This document shows, piece by piece, positions 1-5,083 of a stretch of 7,845 nt of DNA (position 1 is its first letter; each line of letters begins with the position of its first letter). Source of the stretch: Spirochaetaceae bacterium (GTDB taxonomy: Bacteria; Spirochaetota; Spirochaetia; Treponematales; Breznakiellaceae). The position numbers and the translations under genes were made by a program. Location: NCBI GenBank assembly GCA_031268255.1, contig JAIRXO010000195.1, positions 1 through 7,845 of the forward strand, written 5' to 3'. A model generated the notes under the pieces. That model saw nothing but the letters and a program-made list of their open reading frames with translations. It had not been told where the DNA came from and did no database searches.

Positions 1-161
1 CTTCCGATACGTTCATATCACTAAGTATGAATGGGGGACCTTTTTACCCCAGCAACGGAGGAACCAATTCGCTCCCGCCGCTCACAGGAAGCGGGACACT
101 CACTGTCATGGTAAGTTACAACAGCGTAATCGTGTATTATACGCTGAATTATATTAACTGA
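1..161 (+). CDS. C-terminal end of an unknown plus-strand protein (5' end outside window)
   Basis: An open frame enters from the left edge, with complete codons from base 3, and ends at a TGA at 159-161, giving about 52 visible residues. The peptide is rich in Ser, Thr, Gly, Asn and Tyr and finishes with alternating hydrophobic and polar residues (GTLTVMVSYNSVIVYYTLNYIN). That looks like the beta-strand end of an exported or surface protein and not like random translation. The other two forward frames are less protein-like: one stops at about base 24, and the other gives an Arg/His/Cys/Gln-rich string. The gene converges on the chemoreceptor gene, and a plus-strand terminator-like hairpin follows at 277-304. 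I do not recognise the family, and with only the tail visible no function can be assigned. Confidence 0.55.
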   Translation, partial: SDTFISLSMNGGPFYPSNGGTNSLPPLTGSGTLTVMVSYNSVIVYYTLNYIN

Positions 162-170
162 TGCCAAATT

Positions 171-372
171 TGGGGGGTAGGCGCAAACCGTGTTTGCGCC
201 GTAGGCGGCCCTTCGACGCACGTTGGCATACCGGGGATTTTATTTGGCCAACGCCTTGCCGCATTTATCGGAGAGACGCCATACGCCTTGCTATGGCGCT
301 TTTTCGGGCGGGGGGCGCGAGACGATGAGGGCGGCAAGGGCGGACGGCGGTGGGGAAATGCGCCCCCCTTCA
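171..372. repeat. Structured GC-rich intergenic element, copy A (long form)
   Basis: This gene-free stretch shares an ordered set of blocks with 4983-5083. The left block TGGGGGGTAG (171-180) leads straight into a perfect hairpin, with arms GGCGCAAAC (180-188) and GTTTGCGCC (192-200) and a 3-nt loop. A block GGGGGGCGCG lies at 310-319. A 28-bp right block (345-372) is identical to 5056-5083. GGGGGGCGC (310-318) and GCGCCCCCC (360-368) are perfect inverted arms enclosing 41 nt. Between the left and right parts this copy carries about 100 bases absent from the other copy, including a second stem (CGTTGGC 221-227 with GCCAACG 247-253) and the stem at 277-298. It ends 7 bases from the mcp stop codon. 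No protein-like frame crosses it. It may be a small non-autonomous mobile or REP-like repeat, or a conserved 3'-UTR structure. Confidence 0.7.
277..304 (+). terminator. Putative Rho-independent terminator of the plus-strand gene
   Basis: A 7-bp perfect stem, CGCCATA (277-283) with TATGGCG (292-298), encloses an 8-nt loop. One C follows, then five T residues (300-304) on the plus strand. The stem is followed by T only in this direction, so it would stop transcription arriving from the plus-strand gene ending at 161. That is a long 3' UTR of about 115 bases, and the hairpin lies inside repeat element copy A. Confidence 0.45.
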
Positions 373-379
373 TGGTATT

Positions 380-2584
380 CTATTCTATCTTGAACTTTGA
401 CACTTCCTGTACCAGGATTTCAATGTTCTTCTTGTTCTCCCCGCTGATGGTGTTGACCCTGTTTACCGCTACATTGATCTGATCCGCGCCGACGGCCATT
501 TCGTTCATCCCGTTGGTTATCTCCTGGGTTGCCATTTCCAGGTTTCTGCCTTCCTGTATGACCTGACGGCTTCCTTCGAGCATCTCCTCGGAGCCGCCCT
601 TGACCATCTGGGTGGCTTCGTTTAACTGGCCTATGGCTTCGAGTATCTGTTTGCTTCCGACACCCTGCTCTTCCATGGCGTTGCGGATGTTCTCTTCCTG
701 GTCCGACACGGTTTTTACTCCGCCGTCTATGGCCTCAAACTTGCCCAGTACGCTGTCGGTGGATTTGGTTATGGTGTCTATGGAGTCTTTTATTTTTTTG
801 AGTACGGTAGAAATGGTCTTGGACTGCTCCCCGGAATTTTCCGCCAGTTTCCGTATCTCGTCGGCTACTACGGCAAAGCCTTTGCCCGCTTCTCCGGCGT
901 GGGCGGCCTCTATGGCGGCGTTCATGGAAAGGAGATTGGTCTGGCTGGCTATGCTCTCCATCACCTCGTTGATTTCCAAAAGACCTTCGGATTCTTTGGC
1001 TATTTCCTGAATGTCCGAGGCTACTTCCTGGAGGCCGCTGCGTCCTACGTCGGAGGCCTCGATAAGGTCTTTTACGTTTGCGCTGTTTTTAACCAGGGTA
1101 TTGGTAACTGACTGGATGTTGGCAAGCATCTCCTCTATGGCCGAGGAGGATTGGGCGACGCTGGAGCCCTGGCGGTCCACATGGCCGTTTAATTTATCAA
1201 TATTGCCGGTGATTTGTTCCATGGTGGCGTTTGTTTCGGTAACGCTGGCGGACTGGTTAATTACCCTGCTCTTGATGCTCTGAATGTTGGCGGTAATTTC
1301 GTTGATAGCCGCGGCTGTCTGGGTCATGTTGCTGGCAAGTTCGTTGCCTATATCAAAAAGGGTTACAGCCTGGTTTTTGATGACTACCACCAGTTTTTTT
1401 ATTTTTTCCAGGGTTGCGTTAAAGTAACGGGCCAGGTCGCCGACTTCGTCCTTTGAATGGACATCGACGGTTTTTGTCAGGTCCCCTTCGCCTTCGGATA
1501 TGTCCTTGAGGGTTAAGGCGACATGGACTATGGGCCTGGTGATGCTGAGGGACACAAAAGAGATAAACAGTGCCGCGGCGGCAAGGGCCGCTGCCGCGAT
1601 AATGACGGCAAACCTGATCATGGAGATGATCCTTTCCAGGATTATGCTTTTTTCCGTACCCAGCATCAGGGACCAGCTTACGCCTGTTTCGCCTATGGTA
1701 AAGGGATAGAGGATAAGTTCCAGCTCCGTATCGAGTTCCGGCAGGTATTCCGAGAACCGGCGTTTTTCTCCCTGTAGCACTGTATCCTGGGCGGCGTCTG
1801 TACGCTCGCCGAACAGGTCAGCCTGGGCGTCCTTGAGGGATTTTCCGATCTGGCTGGTGGTGTAACTGGCGACAACGGTGGCGTTGTCGGAGTATACCGT
1901 CATGGCGCTTATGTCACTGTGGGACTTTATGGTGTCATCCACAACAGGCTGGGTATAGGCTGTGTTTACGCATACCCCAACCCGGCCTACTGTTTCTCCG
2001 GTCCGGCGGTGAATTACCGGCACGGAAACCGTAACGGTATAGATTTCCCGGCCATCTACGGTCTGGCGGACCGGATCGTCTATTGTTTCCTTCATCGCGT
2101 CAGGGCCGTTTATAATGGCCATCTGTTCGGCCAGGCCGTCATAGATCAGGTGTTCCATCTGCCCGCCCTGCTTGGTATGCCAGGAGGCCCACTGGCCGGT
2201 CCCGGTATTGCCGGGGGTTCCGGCGAAACGGGCGTCCAGGCCCCTGTCTATGGTGTTGGGCTTAAAGACCGCGAAAATGCCGACCACCCTTTCTTCCGAG
2301 GCGGTAACTGACCTCATAAACTGATCAAAAAGGCCGCGCTGCCCTCCCGGTTCGGTTTCGTCATAATCGGCCATCGCGTCAGCCAGGGTATGGACCGCCC
2401 GCAGATACACCTCGTAGCGCATCTGGATAATCCGGGCCTGTTCCGCGGCAAGCCGTTCCTGGGCTTCCAGCGCGGTCGTCATCTGCAGCGATGAGGCGCG
2501 GTTCACCAGTACGGTGGACAAAAAGATTCCGATTGCGGCCATCAGCGCAATAACGATGATAATCAGACGGTATTGCAGTTTCAT
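380..2584 (-). CDS. Methyl-accepting chemotaxis protein with dCache-type sensor domain
   Basis: This 734-residue transmembrane chemoreceptor senses a ligand outside the membrane and controls CheA/CheW at its cytoplasmic tip. The sequence shows a short N-terminal anchor (residues 7-27), an extracytoplasmic region of about 285 residues (35-318) with the double-PAS layout of dCache domains, a second membrane segment (323-347), a HAMP linker (348-400, with DLTKTVDVHSKDEVGDLARYFN), and a long signalling coiled coil. The hairpin tip is classic (residues 545-582): SIASQTNLLSMNAAIEAAHAG followed by FAVVADEIRKLAE. There is no C-terminal CheR/CheB pentapeptide; the protein ends VSKFKIE. I could not match a known ligand motif in the sensor domain. 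AAGGGG lies 6 bases before the ATG and supports the start. The gene follows pssA by 42 bp, so it could be read through from that operon. A weak alternative promoter (TTTGCA 2635-2630, TATATC 2613-2608, 16-bp spacer) sits in the gap. Family certain; ligand unknown. Confidence 0.97.
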   Translation of the reverse strand: MKLQYRLIIIVIALMAAIGIFLSTVLVNRASSLQMTTALEAQERLAAEQARIIQMRYEVYLRAVHTLADAMADYDETEPGGQRGLFDQFMRSVTASEERVVGIFAVFKPNTIDRGLDARFAGTPGNTGTGQWASWHTKQGGQMEHLIYDGLAEQMAIINGPDAMKETIDDPVRQTVDGREIYTVTVSVPVIHRRTGETVGRVGVCVNTAYTQPVVDDTIKSHSDISAMTVYSDNATVVASYTTSQIGKSLKDAQADLFGERTDAAQDTVLQGEKRRFSEYLPELDTELELILYPFTIGETGVSWSLMLGTEKSIILERIISMIRFAVIIAAAALAAAALFISFVSLSITRPIVHVALTLKDISEGEGDLTKTVDVHSKDEVGDLARYFNATLEKIKKLVVVIKNQAVTLFDIGNELASNMTQTAAAINEITANIQSIKSRVINQSASVTETNATMEQITGNIDKLNGHVDRQGSSVAQSSSAIEEMLANIQSVTNTLVKNSANVKDLIEASDVGRSGLQEVASDIQEIAKESEGLLEINEVMESIASQTNLLSMNAAIEAAHAGEAGKGFAVVADEIRKLAENSGEQSKTISTVLKKIKDSIDTITKSTDSVLGKFEAIDGGVKTVSDQEENIRNAMEEQGVGSKQILEAIGQLNEATQMVKGGSEEMLEGSRQVIQEGRNLEMATQEITNGMNEMAVGADQINVAVNRVNTISGENKKNIEILVQEVSKFKIE

Positions 2585-2626
2585 ACTATGCCCCTTCTAT
2601 TAAGAATGATATAGCCTTTTTCCCCC

Positions 2627-3592
2627 TTATGCAAAGCCTTTTTCTTCGGGTTGTTTACGGTTTCTGATCCGGTCAATCAGGTAATGGACAAGGCCCGAAA
2701 GGGCAAAGCCCCAAAAGCCCAGCACCAGGGCGATCTGTATATTCCACACGGCAAAAAGCCCGGCAAATAAAAGCACTACAAATGTCGCAAAGGTTTTCTT
2801 TCCGGCAAGCAGCCTGTTTGCCGCGTGAACATACCGTATCCGGGTTACCATCAGGATTCCCCCGCCCAGGGCGGCAAAGGGAAGCAGCCATGTGGAAACT
2901 GCCATAAGGGCGGAACAAAAGACAGGCAGGCGCCCTGCGATTCTGGGGAGAAAATTCTCCCTGAAAATGACGAGGCTTACCACGACTCCGGCGGCGGCGG
3001 GCGAGGGCAGTCCGGCAAAGGAGTTATGGGCGGCGTTATCGGTATCATTTTCAACATTGAAACGGGCAAGCCGTATGACCGCGCACAGGACATACACAAT
3101 GGCGGCAAAGAGAAACCACCTGCCGGCCATGTGAACAACCCACGCGCCCCAGCCGGGAAAGACTTTTTTTATGGAGGCCGCAAAGCGCAGTTTGTCGATA
3201 AAGGTTTCCGTGCCCAGATGGGCTTCCATTACCTTGAGCATGAGAAAGGCGGGGGCAACGCCGAAGCTGATACAATCGGAAAGGCTGTCAAGCTGGCCGC
3301 CGAAATCTGACGCCGCCCCGCTCCACCGCGCTACCTGTCCGTCAAGCATATCGGCTATCATGGCAAAGAGTATCATGTAGCCTGACATGGTCAGAAACGA
3401 TATATTGGCCCGGCGCAGGGGCGATACCTGCAAAAAGATTTCCAGCCCCCGGCTCGCGTAGACAATGGCCATAAAACCGCAGAACGCGTTCAGCAGCGTT
3501 ACCGTTGACGGCAGCACCGCGATATACTTGAGCCGCTTTCTTTTGCGGGGGACGGCATCTCTGCCGCGCCCTGCTCTTTTTTCCTGTTCCAT
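2627..3592 (-). CDS. pssA: CDP-diacylglycerol-serine O-phosphatidyltransferase
   Basis: This integral membrane enzyme makes phosphatidylserine and CMP from CDP-diacylglycerol and L-serine, the committed step to phosphatidylethanolamine. The CDP-alcohol phosphatidyltransferase signature is complete at residues 81-106: D81-x2-D84-G85-x2-A88-R89-x8-G98-x3-D102-x3-D106, where the aspartates bind metal and substrate. The PssA-type N-terminal LPSTVTLLNAFCGFMAI motif (27-43) starts the first membrane segment, and several further hydrophobic segments follow. A basic N-terminal stretch (6-22) precedes them. At 321 residues it is longer than the smallest Bacillus-type enzymes, with part of the excess in a loop around residues 122-150. 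The ATG lies one base after the stop of the DedA-Psd gene, which supplies the next enzyme, so the two are surely co-transcribed and probably translationally coupled. Phosphatidylglycerophosphate synthase shares the same signature, but the N-terminal motif and the neighbouring psd favour PssA. Confidence 0.93.
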   Translation of the reverse strand: MEQEKRAGRGRDAVPRKRKRLKYIAVLPSTVTLLNAFCGFMAIVYASRGLEIFLQVSPLRRANISFLTMSGYMILFAMIADMLDGQVARWSGAASDFGGQLDSLSDCISFGVAPAFLMLKVMEAHLGTETFIDKLRFAASIKKVFPGWGAWVVHMAGRWFLFAAIVYVLCAVIRLARFNVENDTDNAAHNSFAGLPSPAAAGVVVSLVIFRENFLPRIAGRLPVFCSALMAVSTWLLPFAALGGGILMVTRIRYVHAANRLLAGKKTFATFVVLLFAGLFAVWNIQIALVLGFWGFALSGLVHYLIDRIRNRKQPEEKGFA

Positions 3593-3593
3593 A

Positions 3594-4850
3594 TTACCGG
3601 TACCTTATGAGAGGAGTGAGCCCCGCCCGAACGGCGTCGCCTGGTTTGACAGCTACCTCGTATCGCTCCGGCTCTGACGCCGGTATATACAACTCTGTAC
3701 GGGAGCCGAATTTTATCATGCCAAAGCGTTCCCCCTGACCGAGTTCGTCCGCTTCTTTTGCCCCGCAGACAATGTGCCGGGCAATGGCCCCGCTTATCTG
3801 CCGCACCAGAAGCCGGGAGCGGGGTTCGGCAAGGCGGACGAGAAGCAGGGCATTGGATTCGTTGACCTGGCTTGAGTCCGCGCTCCGGGCGTCCTTAAAC
3901 ATTCCTTTTTTATAGGTGATTTTTTCTACCCTGACCGAACAGGGGGCGCGGTTTAAGTGAACATTAAAAACGCTTAAAAAGATGCCTATTTTGAGGGCCG
4001 CTCCCAGTTCGCTGTTGTCAACCACGCCTATGTCCGTTACCGTTCCGTCGGCAGGCGAAAGCAGTACGGATTCATCAGGGGGAATTTTCCGCGCCGGGTC
4101 CCGGAAAAACGAAAGCATCCAGACAAGGACAAGAAAGAGGAGCCCTTCCAGGGGAATGAGCCAGGGCGCGGGGTAGAATATGCAAAACAGGACGGCCATG
4201 CAGGAAGCGGCAAGGACAGGAAAAATGACCACCTGGGGAAACCCGTAACGGGTAAGGGGAATTTTTATGCCGCGCTTTACGATAAAGCGGATGGCAAAGG
4301 CCAGGGCGGCGATGCAAAGCAGGGCAAACAGCAGCAGCCCGGCGATACGGAAGGGGTTTTCCACATCTTCTCCAAAACAGTAAACCAGAAAAAACAGGGT
4401 GTTCACGCTGATGGCCGCGGCGATAATGTCATAAACGGCAAAGCGCCGTACCGGCAGGGCGAGAAATCCTGATGCCATAAAGAGGGTGTTCCGCACACCC
4501 AGGGGAATAAAACGGCACACGATAAAGGTCAAAAAGCCGTTTTTGTCCAGAAGGCGCCGTACCTTGTCAAGTTTTTTGGGCGAAAGCAGGGCCGTGGCGA
4601 ATTTGGCCTTTACCACCCCTTTCCGTATAAGGGTTCCGATAAAAAAGGAGATAAAATCGCTTATCACCACCCCCGCGTAAATCGCCAGGAGGCTGGGAAC
4701 AAGAAGTCCGGGCGCACCCCTGGAAACCAGTGCGCCGGTGATGATGACAAGGTCCTCGGATATGGGCACATTGAGCCCCGCGAGGAGGAGGCCGGCCAGG
4801 GCGGCGGCAGGGAAAAAACGTACATAGTTTACCAAGGACGCAAACATCAC
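3594..4850 (-). CDS. psd: DedA-family membrane protein fused to phosphatidylserine decarboxylase
   Basis: One uninterrupted 418-residue frame joins two complete domains. Residues 1-195 are DedA-like (SNARE-associated/VTT family): an N-terminal hydrophobic segment, PISEDLVIITGAL (29-41), SDFISFFIG (64-72), the characteristic RFIPLGVRNTLFMASGF (113-129), and a final membrane segment. Residues about 200-418 are a short-form (archaeal/class II type) phosphatidylserine decarboxylase, which converts phosphatidylserine to phosphatidylethanolamine. Its hydrophobic hairpin (205-248) runs into FFRDPARKIP (248-257), SPADGT with D268, FNVHLNRAP with H298, and the self-cleavage site FGS at 381-383. S383 would become the pyruvoyl group, leaving a 36-residue alpha chain. 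D268, H298 and S383 match the family's Asp-His-Ser triad. The frame opens GTG-ATG; the ATG at 4847 is likelier than the GTG at 4850 because AAGAG lies 5 bases before the ATG. No ATG occurs near the domain junction, arguing against two separate genes. pssA follows by one base. Confidence 0.93.
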   Translation of the reverse strand: MMFASLVNYVRFFPAAALAGLLLAGLNVPISEDLVIITGALVSRGAPGLLVPSLLAIYAGVVISDFISFFIGTLIRKGVVKAKFATALLSPKKLDKVRRLLDKNGFLTFIVCRFIPLGVRNTLFMASGFLALPVRRFAVYDIIAAAISVNTLFFLVYCFGEDVENPFRIAGLLLFALLCIAALAFAIRFIVKRGIKIPLTRYGFPQVVIFPVLAASCMAVLFCIFYPAPWLIPLEGLLFLVLVWMLSFFRDPARKIPPDESVLLSPADGTVTDIGVVDNSELGAALKIGIFLSVFNVHLNRAPCSVRVEKITYKKGMFKDARSADSSQVNESNALLLVRLAEPRSRLLVRQISGAIARHIVCGAKEADELGQGERFGMIKFGSRTELYIPASEPERYEVAVKPGDAVRAGLTPLIRYR

Positions 4851-4857
4851 GGCTCTT

Positions 4858-4888
4858 ATTATAAGCGGTATACTTCCCCTAAAGTCAA
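4858..4888 (-). promoter_or_regulatory. Candidate promoter for the dedA-psd / pssA operon
   Basis: On the minus strand TTGACT (4888-4883) is followed, after a long 19-bp spacer, by a perfect TATAAT (4863-4858). Initiation about 7 bases downstream would start the RNA almost at the GTG/ATG start, giving a nearly leaderless message. A second TATAAT at 4912-4907 would give a leader of about 50 bases but has only a poor -35 match. The A/T-rich patch contrasts with the GC-rich surroundings. Confidence 0.4.
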
Positions 4889-4930
4889 CGCTATTTTAAC
4901 GGTTGTATTATAAAAAGTCCCATGCTTCCC

Positions 4931-4957
4931 CTTTGTGGCCTTAGTGCGCTTGGCGGT
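4931..4957. repeat. Three degenerate 9-bp direct repeats (CTTNGTG type)
   Basis: Three consecutive 9-mers, CTTTGTGGC, CTTAGTGCG and CTTGGCGGT, share CTT and a following G-rich core with a 9-bp period. They are followed by TAAATTTCTTC and a T-run. From memory, similar CTTCGTG-like strings recur between genes in many unrelated bacteria. Read on either strand the segment does not continue into a plausible protein. Its function is unknown, and it lies between the operon promoter region and repeat element copy B. Confidence 0.45.
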
Positions 4958-4982
4958 AAATTTCTTCTTTTTTAGCTTCACC

Positions 4983-5083
4983 TGGGGGGTAGCCTGAGAC
5001 TTGCGGAGCAAGGCTCAGGCGCAGGGGGGCGCGTAACAAAAATCCTTTGCTCAGGCGGCGGTGGGGAAATGCGCCCCCCTTCA
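4983..5083. repeat. Structured GC-rich intergenic element, copy B (short form)
   Basis: This copy carries the same ordered blocks as 171-372: TGGGGGGTAG (4983-4992), a hairpin that starts at once (4992-5020), GGGGGGCGCG (5024-5033), and a 28-bp right block (5056-5083) identical to 345-372. The inverted arms GGGGGGCGC (5024-5032) and GCGCCCCCC (5071-5079) are kept, around a 38-nt interior whose sequence differs from that of copy A. The right end overlaps the TGA stop of argH (5081-5083). As in copy A, the conserved end abuts the 3' end of a minus-strand gene. No T-run follows the structures in the argH direction, so it is not a standard Rho-independent terminator, though it could still act in RNA as a 3'-end structure. 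Confidence 0.7.
4992..5020. other. Long hairpin inside element copy B
   Basis: GCCTGAG (4992-4998) pairs with CTCAGGC (5014-5020). After one A-G mismatch, CTTGC (5000-5004) pairs with GCAAG (5008-5012), leaving a GGA loop. That makes 12 base pairs in a 29-base hairpin. It occupies the same place as the unrelated perfect hairpin at 180-200 in copy A, so the position and fold are kept while the sequence changes. Confidence 0.7.

Noticed and set aside
21..373. Short minus-strand frames of 66 and 74 codons in the left intergenic region
   Set aside because: They run through repeat and hairpin sequence, give low-complexity Pro/Arg-rich products, and one overlaps the better-supported plus-strand gene tail.
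1919..2311. 130-codon plus-strand open frame opposite the chemoreceptor sensor domain
   Set aside because: It is a shadow of the mcp frame with no supporting motif or gene context.
4232..4266. Possibility that dedA and psd are two genes joined by a sequencing error
   Set aside because: The frame is continuous, both domains read intact up to the junction, and no ATG appears near it on the minus strand. The first GTG is at codon 207, inside the Psd membrane hairpin, with no ribosome-binding site.
5056..5083. The right end of element copy B as a standard Rho-independent terminator for argGH
   Set aside because: GGGG/CCCC pairing is possible, but on the minus strand no T-run follows the stem or the larger GGGGGGCGC/GCGCCCCCC structure.
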